Assembly: GCF_000312485.1 (NCBI RefSeq)
Contig: NZ_HE997644.1
Span: 364,625-428,624 of the forward strand
From: Yersinia massiliensis CCUG 53443
GTDB lineage: Bacteria; Pseudomonadota; Gammaproteobacteria; Enterobacterales; Enterobacteriaceae
Direction: 5' to 3'
Length of the DNA stretch: 64,000 nt
Under the pieces are notes generated by a model. The model saw only the letters and a list, made by a program, of their open reading frames with translations. It did no database searches and had not been told where the DNA came from. Positions 7,682 through 16,901 of this stretch are shown in pieces (position 1 is the stretch's first letter; each line of letters opens with the position of its first letter). The translations under genes and the position numbers were made by a program.

Positions 7682-10402
7682 ATGCAAAACTCATCTGACC
7701 ATAAATCGGCCTCACCGCCTCCAGAAGGCAAGGCTTGGTATCAACTGACGACGGAAGAATCTTTGCAGCAGCTTAATAGCCGCGAAGAAGGGTTAAGCCA
7801 AAAAGAGGCGGAAGAACGCCTTAAGCAATACGGCCCCAATGCCCTCCCCGCCAAAAAAAGTAAGCACCCCCTGCTACAGTTCTTAGGCCATTTTAATGAT
7901 GTCCTGATTTATATTTTATTAGCAGCGGCATTGGTCAAAGGTTTGATGGGTCATTCCGTTGACACCATCATTATCCTTTGCGTTGCCGTCATTAATGCCT
8001 TAATTGGTTACGTTCAAGAAAACAAAGCCGAAAGATCGCTGAAAAGCATACAAAATATGCTTTCCAGTAAAGCTGTGGTTATCCGTGATGGCAGTGCGCA
8101 AACCATTGACGCACAGAACCTCGTACCGGGTGATATCGTTACGCTAAAACCAGGGGATAAAATCCCCGCGGACCTACGACTGCTTGAAGCCCACAATCTC
8201 CAGATTGAAGAGGCGATTCTGACCGGTGAATCGACTGTGGTTGAGAAGCAAATCGGCGTGATTGAGAACGAGTCAGTCATTGGCGATCGTAAAAACTTGC
8301 TGTTCTCTGGCACCACCATCAGTGCGGGGACGGCAAAAGGCGTCGTCATCGCCAGTGGCGGCAATACCGAACTGGGTCATATCAACCAAATGATGTCAGA
8401 GGTTGAAGCCGTTCGTACCCCCCTGCTGCAACAGATGGACCGCTTGGGCAAAGCCATTTTCATCCTGATCTTAGTGATGATGGCATTCCTGTTTGTCTTT
8501 GCCTTTATCCTACGTGATCTGCCGGTTGATGAGCTATTGCTGGCGTTAATCAGCTTGGCCGTGGCTTCAGTACCAGAAGGTTTACCGGCGATTATTTCGA
8601 TCATCCTGTCCCTTGGTGTACAAGCGATGGCGCGCAATCGCGCGATTATTCGTAAGCTACCGACAGTCGAAACGTTAGGGGCAATGACCGTCGTCTGTTC
8701 CGATAAAACCGGCACACTGACGATGAACGAAATGACCGTTAAAGCCGTCATTCTGGCTGACAGTTGCTATAAGGTCACCGGTGAAAGTTACGAGCCAGTC
8801 GGCAATATCTACCCAGAAGGCAGTGAGCAACAAGCTGTGCTGGCCGGGCCGTTAAAAACCTTTATCACTGCGGCCAATTTGTGTAATGACAGTCAGATAC
8901 AAAAGAACGACCAAGGCCATTGGACGATTGTGGGTGGTCCAACCGAAGGCGCATTAAAAGTCTTGGCGGCTAAATCGGGGATTGAACTGGGTCAGGTAAC
9001 ACAACACGGTAAAATTCCTTTCGATTCAGCTTATAAGTACATGGCCACTAGCCACCAAGTTGAGTCTGAAAGCTGTATCTTCCTGACCGGTGCACCAGAT
9101 GTGCTGTTCACATTCTGCCAGCAAGAGCTAACGGACCATGGCGTTGTGCCATTCCGCCGCGATTACTGGGACGCCGAGATGACCCGCTACAGCAAACAAG
9201 GTTTGCGTATGTTGGCTGCGGCCTACCGCCCAACCGAGCAGCCTCTTAGCGAATTGGACCACAGCGATATCCAGCAAGGGATGATCTTTGTTGGTATCGC
9301 CGGCATGATGGACCCACCTCGCCCTGAAGCCATTGATGCGATTGCGACCTGCCAGCAGGCGGGTATTCGCGTGAAAATGATCACCGGCGACCATCAGGAA
9401 ACCGCGATGGCGATTGGTGCGATGCTTGGCATAGGCAATGGGAAAGACTCCATTACCGGTGGTCAGCTAGAGCACATGGATGATAAGGAACTGGCAGAAG
9501 CTGCGGTTCGTTATGATATCTTCGCCCGTACCAGCCCTGAGCATAAGTTGCGCTTGGTTAAAGCCTTGCAAGAGAAAGGCGAAATCGTGGGGATGACAGG
9601 CGATGGTGTTAACGATGCACCGGCACTGAAACAAGCCGATGTGGGTATTGCCATGGGTATCAAAGGGACTGAAGTCACAAAAGAAGCTGCCGATATGGTG
9701 CTGTCTGATGACAACTTCGCCACCATTGCCCACGCCGTTGAAGAAGGGCGTCGTGTTTACGATAACCTGAAGAAAACGATTCTGTTTGTATTACCAACCA
9801 ACTTGGCGCAAGGGCTATTAATTATCTTTGCGATTTTGGTGGGTGCGGTGATTCCACTGACGCCACTGCAAATCCTCTGGATAAACATGGCAACCTCCAC
9901 CACGCTCTCGTTTGGTTTGGCTTTCGAGCCGTCAGAACGTGGCATTATGCGTCGTAATCCGCGTGATCCGTCTAAACACGTGTTAGACGGCCATGCTATC
10001 TGGCGTATCGCATTTGTCGGTACCTTGATCGCTTGTAGTGCTTTTGCCTTGGAAGCCTACATGGAACCTCGCGGCTACAGCACCGAGTTTATCCGTACCG
10101 TAATAATGCAGACCTTGGTGACTGCACAGTGGATTTACATGTTTAACTGCCGCGTGATGGATCGCTTCCCGTTGAACAAAGAAGTCTTCGTCAACAAAGG
10201 GTTGTGGTTAGTCTCTGGCGTTCTGATCCTGTTGCAGCTCGCGATTATTTATCTGCCATTTATGAATACCGCGTTCGGTACTGAGCCATTACCAGCTTAT
10301 TACTGGGGTGTGACGTTGTTGGTTTCTGTCGCGATATTTATTATCGTAGAAATCGAGAAATGGATTATTGGGCGTTTCAAAGGCGCATCAAACGCCGCTT
10401 AA
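7682..10402 (+). CDS. P2-type cation-transporting ATPase (CtpF/PacL-like)
   Basis: A 906-residue inner-membrane pump. In order: an N-terminal cation ATPase domain, the actuator loop TGES (residues 181-184), TM4 motif PEGLPA (298-303), phosphorylation motif DKTGT with Asp341, a nucleotide-binding domain, hinge GDGVND (640-645) and a C-terminal membrane bundle. This architecture is that of P2A (SERCA/PMR1) Ca2+-type ATPases. TM6 reads NMATSTTL where SERCA has NLVTDGLP, so the second-site Asp is replaced; CtpF-type pumps also have NMxT here. The transported ion is therefore uncertain. The start at 7682 was chosen because AAGAAGG lies eight bases upstream; a GTG at 7643 has no ribosome site. A terminator follows. 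Confidence 0.88.
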   Translation: MQNSSDHKSASPPPEGKAWYQLTTEESLQQLNSREEGLSQKEAEERLKQYGPNALPAKKSKHPLLQFLGHFNDVLIYILLAAALVKGLMGHSVDTIIILCVAVINALIGYVQENKAERSLKSIQNMLSSKAVVIRDGSAQTIDAQNLVPGDIVTLKPGDKIPADLRLLEAHNLQIEEAILTGESTVVEKQIGVIENESVIGDRKNLLFSGTTISAGTAKGVVIASGGNTELGHINQMMSEVEAVRTPLLQQMDRLGKAIFILILVMMAFLFVFAFILRDLPVDELLLALISLAVASVPEGLPAIISIILSLGVQAMARNRAIIRKLPTVETLGAMTVVCSDKTGTLTMNEMTVKAVILADSCYKVTGESYEPVGNIYPEGSEQQAVLAGPLKTFITAANLCNDSQIQKNDQGHWTIVGGPTEGALKVLAAKSGIELGQVTQHGKIPFDSAYKYMATSHQVESESCIFLTGAPDVLFTFCQQELTDHGVVPFRRDYWDAEMTRYSKQGLRMLAAAYRPTEQPLSELDHSDIQQGMIFVGIAGMMDPPRPEAIDAIATCQQAGIRVKMITGDHQETAMAIGAMLGIGNGKDSITGGQLEHMDDKELAEAAVRYDIFARTSPEHKLRLVKALQEKGEIVGMTGDGVNDAPALKQADVGIAMGIKGTEVTKEAADMVLSDDNFATIAHAVEEGRRVYDNLKKTILFVLPTNLAQGLLIIFAILVGAVIPLTPLQILWINMATSTTLSFGLAFEPSERGIMRRNPRDPSKHVLDGHAIWRIAFVGTLIACSAFALEAYMEPRGYSTEFIRTVIMQTLVTAQWIYMFNCRVMDRFPLNKEVFVNKGLWLVSGVLILLQLAIIYLPFMNTAFGTEPLPAYYWGVTLLVSVAIFIIVEIEKWIIGRFKGASNAA

Positions 10403-10420
10403 TTTTATCGACGACCATCA

Positions 10421-10448
10421 AGCCCGGCTAACTTAGCCGGGCTTTTTT
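10421..10448 (+). terminator. Rho-independent terminator after the P-type ATPase
   Basis: AGCCCGGCT pairs with AGCCGGGCT across a short loop and is followed by seven T, 18 bases after the stop codon. Confidence 0.88.
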
Positions 10449-10603
10449 TATGAATATAAAATAGCATTTAAGATTAATCGCAGATTGGCGATATTATGAC
10501 TATGATTGCAATAATCAAAGTTTATAGTAGAGATAATGTAGGCTGAAATTTCCATCGACTGCAATTTACACGTGAACCTTGCCGCCCTACAGGAAGCGCA
10601 GAA

Positions 10604-11233
10604 ATGAACACTGCAACTTGCGCATTTAGCGGCGTCAGTAATGATAAGCGCTATTGTCCGCTCAAACCGATCACGCTAGGGCGAGTCTGGCGGATCTGTG
10701 TCTCTATTTTCTTTCTTCTCTCGCTCCTATTTACCGCATGGCCGCTAATGGCGGCAAATAAACTGGGTGAGGAACGCATACAAAATCGCAGTGATAACGC
10801 GGCCAAAATGGTGCTGGGTATCATCAGCTATACGCGTTGGCCAGTACCACCGACAGTGATTCGTCTATGTGTAGTCCCTCAAACGGATTACGCAGAAATG
10901 TTATTTAATCCGGCTTTAATGCAAACCGCCCATCCGATTAAGACTGTGCATTATCCCCAGATAGATGCCTCGATTGCGGCCAATTGTGATGTGATTTATT
11001 TAGGACGCATTGAGGCACAAAAACGCCAAGAACTGGCCATTTTACTCACAGGGTACCCCGTGCTAACCATCAGTGAGGATTATGACGAATGCACCGTGGG
11101 CAGTGCATTTTGTTTACTGCTGGAAGATAAGCAAGCCTCTTTCAAAGTTAATATGGATGCATTAGCACGCGGTGGGGTACGTGTTCATCCCAGCGTGTTG
11201 CAACTTGCCCGTAAAAAGGCTGACGCATTATGA
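10604..11233 (+). CDS. hmsC: HmsC/YfiR family periplasmic repressor of diguanylate cyclase
   Basis: A 209-residue YfiR-family (DUF4154) protein. After a basic N-terminus, a hydrophobic stretch ending WPLMAANK (about residue 47) looks like a signal peptide. Four cysteines (RLCVVP, ANCDV, DECTVGSAFC) match the redox-active pairs of YfiR. In Yersinia pestis HmsC holds HmsD inactive in the periplasm; in Pseudomonas YfiR does the same to YfiN. AGGAAG precedes the ATG. The last codons overlap hmsD by four bases (ATGA), which indicates translational coupling. Confidence 0.87.
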   Translation: MNTATCAFSGVSNDKRYCPLKPITLGRVWRICVSIFFLLSLLFTAWPLMAANKLGEERIQNRSDNAAKMVLGIISYTRWPVPPTVIRLCVVPQTDYAEMLFNPALMQTAHPIKTVHYPQIDASIAANCDVIYLGRIEAQKRQELAILLTGYPVLTISEDYDECTVGSAFCLLLEDKQASFKVNMDALARGGVRVHPSVLQLARKKADAL

Positions 11234-12531
11234 GTTCAATCAAAAATAAGTCTGCTGGTCAGGCTAAACATCACAATGCCCCCACTAATCTCCCCACGTT
11301 GGGACGAGTTCTGGGACGAATACATCTGATTGTGGCGCTCGTCTCAGTGGTAACAGCGGGTATCTGCCTGACACTGGCAGCACTGTTAGCATTACGGGTT
11401 TATGTCGATCATAACCTGCATTTAGTGGCTCGCTCGATTAGCTATACCACTGAAGCTGCGGTGGTGTTTGGCGACAGCATGGCTGCTAACGAAGCCCTCG
11501 CGCTCATTGCTGCTAATGAAGAAGTGGACAATGTGAAAATTTTGGATGTAAATGGCCGAGAGCTAGCCAGTTGGACAAAGCCTGATACTAGTCCGATGCA
11601 CTATTTGGAACAACAAGTTGCCCGCTGTACACTACCTGACCCCGTTGTTCTTCCCATTATTCATGACGGCAATGAAATCGGTACCGTCGTGATTGCCGGT
11701 CATGGCAGTAACCTGCTACGTTTTCTACTGCAAGGAATGGCTGGCCTACTTTTATGCTTAGTGCTCACGACAGCGGTCGCATTAGTGTTGTCACGGCGCA
11801 TGCTATCTGGTGTTATCGGTTCACTAAACCAAATTACCAAAGTCGCTCATAATGTTAGCCGCCATCGCAGCTTTGGCCAACGAGTTCCTTCGGCCAAAAC
11901 AGCAGAGCTCAATGCGCTAAGCGATGACTTCAATGAATTGCTAGGGGAACTGGAAGTTTGGCAGGCTCACCTCACGCAAGAGAATGATTCACTTGCACAT
12001 CGGGCAGCACACGATAGCCTTACTGGTTTGGCAAACCGCGCCTTTTTTGAAGGCCGCTTAAGTCGCACGCTGGGCGATTGTGAACCAGGTGAACATGCTG
12101 CAGTTTTATTCCTTGATGGCGACCACTTCAAAGAAATTAATGATAACTATGGTCATGCGGCGGGGGATGTCGTGCTGACCACCATCGCTGACCGTATTCG
12201 CGCCTTATTACGAGAAAGCGATTTAGTCGCCCGCTTAGGTGGTGATGAGTTCGCCGTATTGCTGGCCCCCATTCATCACATTAAAGACGTTTCGATCATT
12301 GCCAGCGATATTCATGAAAGTATGAGCCAACCCATTATGTTAGCGGATGGATGCGAAATTACGATGTCGCTGAGTATTGGGATCGCGATTTATCCTGACC
12401 ATGCCCAAACACCTGAAGCATTGTTACAGCGGGCAGATGAGGCGATGTATCAAGCCAAGAAAAACTTCCAGTCTGGCGGGAGTATAATTGCTCAACCATC
12501 GGACACTTCTCTTACAGAAAGCTTAGGATAG
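11230..12531 (+). CDS. hmsD: Membrane diguanylate cyclase HmsD (YfiN/DgcN family)
   Basis: A 433-residue inner-membrane enzyme that makes c-di-GMP. Transmembrane segments lie near residues 35-57 and 155-180, flanking a periplasmic sensor domain. A HAMP linker follows, then a GGDEF domain from about 255. The catalytic motif is GGDEF (337-341), and an intact allosteric I-site RESD sits five residues before it, so the enzyme should be active and product-inhibited. It is the middle gene of hmsCDE, controlled by HmsC and probably the HmsE lipoprotein. In Y. pestis this system promotes biofilm formation. Confidence 0.9.
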   Translation: MSSIKNKSAGQAKHHNAPTNLPTLGRVLGRIHLIVALVSVVTAGICLTLAALLALRVYVDHNLHLVARSISYTTEAAVVFGDSMAANEALALIAANEEVDNVKILDVNGRELASWTKPDTSPMHYLEQQVARCTLPDPVVLPIIHDGNEIGTVVIAGHGSNLLRFLLQGMAGLLLCLVLTTAVALVLSRRMLSGVIGSLNQITKVAHNVSRHRSFGQRVPSAKTAELNALSDDFNELLGELEVWQAHLTQENDSLAHRAAHDSLTGLANRAFFEGRLSRTLGDCEPGEHAAVLFLDGDHFKEINDNYGHAAGDVVLTTIADRIRALLRESDLVARLGGDEFAVLLAPIHHIKDVSIIASDIHESMSQPIMLADGCEITMSLSIGIAIYPDHAQTPEALLQRADEAMYQAKKNFQSGGSIIAQPSDTSLTESLG

Positions 12532-12536
12532 GTGAC

Positions 12537-13043
12537 ATGCAAGGATTGAAAAATCAGCCTTTGATTTGCCGTATCTGGTTCAGTTTTTTCGCTCTCAGTT
12601 TATTGGTATTGGCAGGGTGCCAAGCGCCTCATACCGGATTGACTGCTGAGCAAATTGCCGCATTACAAGCTCAGGGGTTTAAATTAACCGATAACGGTTG
12701 GGAGTTTGGCATGGCGAATAAAGTGTTATTCGATAGCGATATTAAACAACTTAATCCGGCCGGTGTTCAGACGGTACAAAATATTGGTAAAGCGTTAGTG
12801 GCTGTGGACATTACTCATTTGCGGGTTGATGGTCATACCGATGCCATTGGTGAAGATAATTATAATCAACAATTGTCTTATCAGCGTGCCGCCGCTGTCG
12901 CCGATTCGCTGGCAGCCGTTGGTATTCCCAGAGCGAATATTGACGTGCGCGGTAGAGGGAAGCTTGAACCCGTTGCCGATAACCATACCGCGAAAGGCCG
13001 AGCAGAGAATCGCCGTGTCGCGATGATAGTCACCGCACCTTAG
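12537..13043 (+). CDS. hmsE: OmpA-like lipoprotein HmsE (YfiB family)
   Basis: A 168-residue outer-membrane lipoprotein. The lipobox LAGC places the lipidated Cys at residue 28, followed by Gln (not an Asp retention signal). The C-terminal OmpA peptidoglycan-binding domain (about 60-165) contains HLRVDGHTDAIG, LSYQRAAAVADSL and GRAENRRVAM. In the YfiBNR system the lipoprotein sequesters the periplasmic repressor and so activates the cyclase. It is the last gene of hmsCDE, five bases after hmsD. Confidence 0.88.
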   Translation: MQGLKNQPLICRIWFSFFALSLLVLAGCQAPHTGLTAEQIAALQAQGFKLTDNGWEFGMANKVLFDSDIKQLNPAGVQTVQNIGKALVAVDITHLRVDGHTDAIGEDNYNQQLSYQRAAAVADSLAAVGIPRANIDVRGRGKLEPVADNHTAKGRAENRRVAMIVTAP

Positions 13044-13073
13044 TTTTTTGCGCTGCGCAGTAAACGAAATCAT

Positions 13074-13153
13074 CCCGATGAGCTGACACTAGTCAGTGAT
13101 TCGGGTTATTGAGTGCAGCTAACAACGCTGTGGCGGCAAGGACGAAGGGGAAG
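13074..13153. repeat. Degenerate single copy of the CCCGA..TCGGG hairpin repeat
   Basis: The hairpin at 13074-13105 is built from CCCGA, TGAG, CTGAC, loop ACTA, GTCAG, TGAT, TCGGG. It is followed by GTGCAGCTAACAACGCTGTGG. The same arrangement and much the same trailing sequence occur in the tandem array at 23070-23388, so this is a diverged stand-alone member of one intergenic repeat family. It lies between hmsE and ettA. Confidence 0.75.
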
Positions 13154-13223
13154 CTGGGAACTCCAACCAAAACGGGCTACACTCCGCACCAGACATCACT
13201 AATAAAAGAGAGGCAGACGCAAC

Positions 13224-14891
13224 GTGGCTCAATACGTCTATTCCATGCATCGTGTCGGTAAGATTGTTCCGCCGAAACGGCATATTTTGAAAAACATCTC
13301 CCTGAGTTTCTTCCCTGGGGCAAAAATTGGTGTACTGGGTCTGAATGGTTCCGGTAAATCCACCTTGCTGCGCATTATGGCGGGTATTGATACCGACATT
13401 GAAGGTGAAGCGCGCCCACAACCTGGTATCAAAATTGGTTACTTACCGCAGGAGCCTAAGCTAAATCTTGAGCAAACGGTGCGTGAATCAGTTGAAGAGG
13501 CGGTTGGCGATGTTAAACGCGCACTGACCCGTTTGGATGAGGTTTATGCGCTGTATGCTGACCCTGATGCAGATTTCGATAAACTCGCGAAAGAGCAAGG
13601 TGAACTAGAAGCCATTATCCAAGCCCAAGATGGCCATAATCTGGATAACCAGTTAGAACGTGCTGCGGATGCTCTGCGCCTGCCGCCGTGGGATGCCAAG
13701 ATTGCTAATCTGTCCGGTGGTGAACGCCGCCGCGTGGCGATTTGCCGTCTGCTGCTGGAAAAACCAGACATGCTGTTGCTGGACGAACCAACCAACCACT
13801 TGGATGCGGAATCCGTGGCATGGCTGGAACGCTTCCTGCACGACTATGAAGGCACCGTGGTCGCCATTACCCATGACCGTTACTTCCTCGATAACGTAGC
13901 AGGCTGGATTCTGGAACTGGACCGTGGCGAAGGTATCCCATGGGAAGGTAACTACTCTTCATGGCTGGAGCAGAAAGATGCTCGTCTGGCGTTGGAAGCC
14001 TCTTCCGAAGCCGCTCGTCGCAAGTCGATTGAGAAAGAGCTGGAGTGGGTTCGTCAGAATCCAAAAGGCCGTCAGGCGAAAGGCAAAGCACGTCTGGCCC
14101 GCTTTGAAGAACTTAACAGCGTTGAGTATCAAAAACGTAACGAAACCAGCGAGTTGTTCATTCCACCGGGTCCACGTTTAGGTGACAAAGTGCTGGAAGT
14201 GGAGCACTTGAGTAAATCTTACGGTGACCGCCTGTTGATTGATGATCTGACTTTTGCGCTGCCAAAAGGTGCCATCGTTGGGATTATCGGCCCGAACGGT
14301 GCCGGTAAATCAACGCTGTTCCGCATGTTATCCGGCCAAGAACAACCCGACTCTGGTTCGATTTCGCTGGGCGATACCGTGCTGTTGGCCTCGGTTGATC
14401 AGTTCCGTGACAACATGGATGACAGCAAAACCGTGTGGGAAGAAGTTTCCGGCGGCCAAGACATCATGAAGATCGGCAACTTTGAGATCCCAAGCCGCGC
14501 CTACGTGGGCCGCTTTAACTTCAAAGGTATCGATCAAGGTAAGCGTGTCGGTGAGTTGTCTGGTGGTGAGCGTGGCCGTATTCATTTGGCTAAGCTGCTA
14601 CAGGTTGGCGGTAACATGTTGCTGCTCGATGAACCAACCAACGATCTGGATATCGAAACGCTACGCGCACTGGAAAACGCCTTGCTAGAATTCCCAGGTT
14701 GCGCAATGGTCATTTCCCATGACCGTTGGTTCCTTGACCGAATTGCGACTCATATCATCGATTATCAAGATGAGGGCAAAGTGCAATTCTTCGAAGGTAA
14801 CTTTACCGAGTACGAAGAGTGGAAAAAACGCACTCTGGGTGCTGAAGCGCTGGAACCCCACCGCATCAAATATAAGAAAATGGTTAAGTAA
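13224..14891 (+). CDS. ettA: Energy-dependent translational throttle EttA (ABC-F)
   Basis: A 555-residue ABC-F ATPase that binds the ribosomal E site and gates entry into elongation according to the ADP/ATP ratio. Two ATPase domains are present: Walker A GLNGSGKS (residues 39-46) and GPNGAGKST (from about 356), signatures LSGGERRRV and LSGGERGRI, and Walker B LLLDEPTNHLD and LLLDEPTNDLD. The ABC-F linker between them contains ARFEELNSVEYQKRNE. The start is GTG (VAQYVYSMHRV), matching E. coli. The flank holds a hairpin repeat upstream and a terminator downstream. Confidence 0.97.
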   Translation: MAQYVYSMHRVGKIVPPKRHILKNISLSFFPGAKIGVLGLNGSGKSTLLRIMAGIDTDIEGEARPQPGIKIGYLPQEPKLNLEQTVRESVEEAVGDVKRALTRLDEVYALYADPDADFDKLAKEQGELEAIIQAQDGHNLDNQLERAADALRLPPWDAKIANLSGGERRRVAICRLLLEKPDMLLLDEPTNHLDAESVAWLERFLHDYEGTVVAITHDRYFLDNVAGWILELDRGEGIPWEGNYSSWLEQKDARLALEASSEAARRKSIEKELEWVRQNPKGRQAKGKARLARFEELNSVEYQKRNETSELFIPPGPRLGDKVLEVEHLSKSYGDRLLIDDLTFALPKGAIVGIIGPNGAGKSTLFRMLSGQEQPDSGSISLGDTVLLASVDQFRDNMDDSKTVWEEVSGGQDIMKIGNFEIPSRAYVGRFNFKGIDQGKRVGELSGGERGRIHLAKLLQVGGNMLLLDEPTNDLDIETLRALENALLEFPGCAMVISHDRWFLDRIATHIIDYQDEGKVQFFEGNFTEYEEWKKRTLGAEALEPHRIKYKKMVK

Positions 14892-14917
14892 TCCCTTAAC
14901 CTGACTTAACCCAACTC

Positions 14918-14942
14918 ACGGCCTGCCATTGCAGGCCGTTTT
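14918..14942 (+). terminator. Rho-independent terminator after ettA
   Basis: ACGGCCTGC, loop CATT, GCAGGCCGT, then four T; 26 bases after the ettA stop codon. Confidence 0.85.
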
Positions 14943-15039
14943 AATCTGGAAAAATCACTCGATACCGAGTACTCCGCCCTTCCCCTGGCAATTTCTCGAT
15001 ACATTCCCGAGCTGACAATGATAGAACGTCTTGAGTCGG

Positions 15040-15076
15040 CGCTTCAGAATGCCCGTAAGCGTCACATTCATACCGT
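15040..15076. mobile_element. Left end of an IS-like element (direct repeat plus inverted terminal repeat)
   Basis: CGCTTCAGAATGCCC (15040-15054) is repeated exactly and in the same orientation at 18126-18140. Directly inside it, AAGCGTCACATTCATACCGT (15057-15076) matches the reverse complement of 18111-18130 at 18 of 20 positions. Inverted ends flanked by a direct duplication are the signature of a transposition unit, here about 3.1 kb long. Confidence 0.7.
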
Positions 15077-15103
15077 CTTTTATTTTTGCACGCGTTTCTT
15101 ACC

Positions 15104-15439
15104 ATGGACACTTTCGCGAACATGGACACTACCGTGGACAAAAATACACCTTACAACAGAAGACCCTGGATCTTCACTGCGCTGAGCCTTCGGTTTAATG
15201 AGGCTATGACTTACCGTGAAATTGCGGAGCAACTGAACATTAGCTCATCAGCCATACATAAGATGTTTACTCGCTTCCTACGCACCGGTATTAACTGGCC
15301 ATTGCCGGAGGAATATACACCTGAACGTCTGGAGGAAGAGCTTTATGCCTTCAATCTTGAGACAAATCTTCCTGTAAAAAAACGCCGCCCGGACTGGCCG
15401 GTGAACCGGCTACGTGATTTTGCTGCCGTGGAAAGTTAA
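15104..15439 (+). pseudogene. IS21-family transposase (IstA) N-terminal fragment
   Basis: About 111 residues with a helix-turn-helix MTYREIAEQLNISSSAIHKM followed by TGINWPLPEEYTPERLEEELYA. That is the N-terminal signature (reIA..l.is.stV, aGlsWPLP) of the IstA transposase of IS21-type elements. A full IstA has several hundred residues including a DDE catalytic core, and neither the core nor the partner istB is present. It is therefore a truncated remnant. The DNA at its start holds short repeats CATGGACACT (15103 and 15121) like the multiple end repeats of IS21 elements. The call rests on motif memory. Confidence 0.65.
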
Positions 15440-15842
15440 TCTCGCATCTGCTGTATTAGCTCAGAACTGACCTTAAAATTCTATGGCATGCTTCGAGTAG
15501 AGTTCATCAATGGCCCCAGACCATCCGGGCTGGATGGTCATCAGCATGACAGAAAGTGGTGTGTGCATTCGCGTCACCGGGGCGGCACAGACACCTGCTG
15601 TTGCCTTATCTGTCGATATCCAAACTGCTCTTATCGTACCTGAGCTTTGCCGCTGATACGATTGGTGGTTTAAGACAATGGTCCGGAGATACAATGCCAC
15701 ACGCACTTTTTGTTCTTTGCAAAGAACTTCCGGTAGCATTCTCCCGAAAACTCAGCTATGAACGTCCTCGATCGTGTTTCAGGACGCATCAACCGGGCGT
15801 TCGTGACCACAATGCGTCTCTGTTTACTTACCGGAGATCGTT
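15440..15842. other. Scar between transposase fragment and hydrolase gene
   Basis: About 400 bases with no recognisable gene. A 48-codon frame at 15510-15656 (starting MAPDHPGWMVISMTESGV, ending VPELCR) is the only coherent short frame, and I cannot assign it. Base composition is closer to the following GC-rich hydrolase/regulator pair than to ettA. Confidence 0.4.
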
Positions 15843-16901
15843 ATGTTACGGACCCTTATTTGTTTTCTTTTTTCTCTTATCTTTAGCGTCACATCGTATG
15901 CCAATACGGCTTTTCGGCAGCTGAATATCCACGAGGATAATTCCCGACCTCTCGATATCGCTATCTGGTATCCCACCGCGATAACCGGCTCACCGGAAAA
16001 AATAGGTGATAATATTGTCTTTTACGGCACCTCTGTGCTGCGCGATGCGGCACCGGAAGCTGGCGAGCATCCGCTGCTTCTGCTTTCTCACGGCTATGGC
16101 GGCAACTGGCGTAACCTGAACTGGCTGGCAACGGAAATGGCGGCTCAGGGATATATTGTGGCGGCGGTCGACCATCCCGGCACGACAACACTTAACAAAC
16201 AGCCGCAGGATGCGAAGGAACTCTGGCGCCGGCCACAGGATCTCCGGCGGGCGATGGTGAAAATTATCTCCACCCCCTCTCTTGCCGGAAAAGTTGATGC
16301 GCAGAGAATCGCTGCTGCCGGACACTCTCTCGGCGGCTGGACGGTGCTTGAACTGGCAGGGGCACGCTTTGACGCCGCACGCTTCCAAAATGATTGCCGG
16401 GCACATGCCAGGCTGGCTGCCTGCAAGTTAATACAGACGCTGGGTATCGATAAAGCTGACGGGCGGCTGAACGCAGACGAAGGTGAGCCGGCAATCAAAG
16501 CCGTTGTCTCACTCGATCTGGGGCTGGCCCGCGGATTCACGCCAGAATCACTTTCTCAGATTTCAGTACCGGTGTTGATTATGACGGCTCAGGTGGACAG
16601 TGATGAGCTACCCGCCAGGCTGGAGTCGGGCTACCTGGCTCAGTATATCCCTGCCGCAGTAAGGAAGGTAGTGAATGTCGAAGGGGCCACGCATTTTAGT
16701 TTTATGCAGCTGTGCAAACCGGGTGCAATGGCATTCATCGCGGAAAAAGAACCGGGCGAAGAGATTGTCTGCCGGGATGGCAGCGCCCGGAGTCGGGCTG
16801 CGATTCATCGCCAGCTCGCCCTGGATATCAGCGCCTTCCTCAATCAGGCTCTCGATTTTCAGCCGCTGCCCGGCGGTAATCCGTCGGGGTCACACCGCTG
16901 A
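15843..16901 (+). CDS. Secreted alpha/beta hydrolase (dienelactone hydrolase/PAF-acetylhydrolase-like)
   Basis: A 352-residue protein with a signal peptide MLRTLICFLFSLIFSVTSYA. The alpha/beta-hydrolase core has LLLLSHGYGGNW (oxyanion region), nucleophile elbow GHSLGG with Ser162, a probable acid in the VLIMTAQVDSDELP strand region and His in VEGATHFSFM. Substrate is unknown; family members hydrolyse small esters or lipids. It is convergent with the membrane AraC regulator, overlapping its 3' end by 62 bases, and the pair lies inside the element bounded at 15040 and 18140. GC-rich codon use differs from the surrounding core genes and suggests acquisition as a module. Confidence 0.75.
   Translation: MLRTLICFLFSLIFSVTSYANTAFRQLNIHEDNSRPLDIAIWYPTAITGSPEKIGDNIVFYGTSVLRDAAPEAGEHPLLLLSHGYGGNWRNLNWLATEMAAQGYIVAAVDHPGTTTLNKQPQDAKELWRRPQDLRRAMVKIISTPSLAGKVDAQRIAAAGHSLGGWTVLELAGARFDAARFQNDCRAHARLAACKLIQTLGIDKADGRLNADEGEPAIKAVVSLDLGLARGFTPESLSQISVPVLIMTAQVDSDELPARLESGYLAQYIPAAVRKVVNVEGATHFSFMQLCKPGAMAFIAEKEPGEEIVCRDGSARSRAAIHRQLALDISAFLNQALDFQPLPGGNPSGSHR

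Noticed and set aside
15473-15739. 88-codon minus-strand frame in the IS-like scar
   Set aside because: No recognisable domain and no ribosome site; likely chance in GC-rich DNA.
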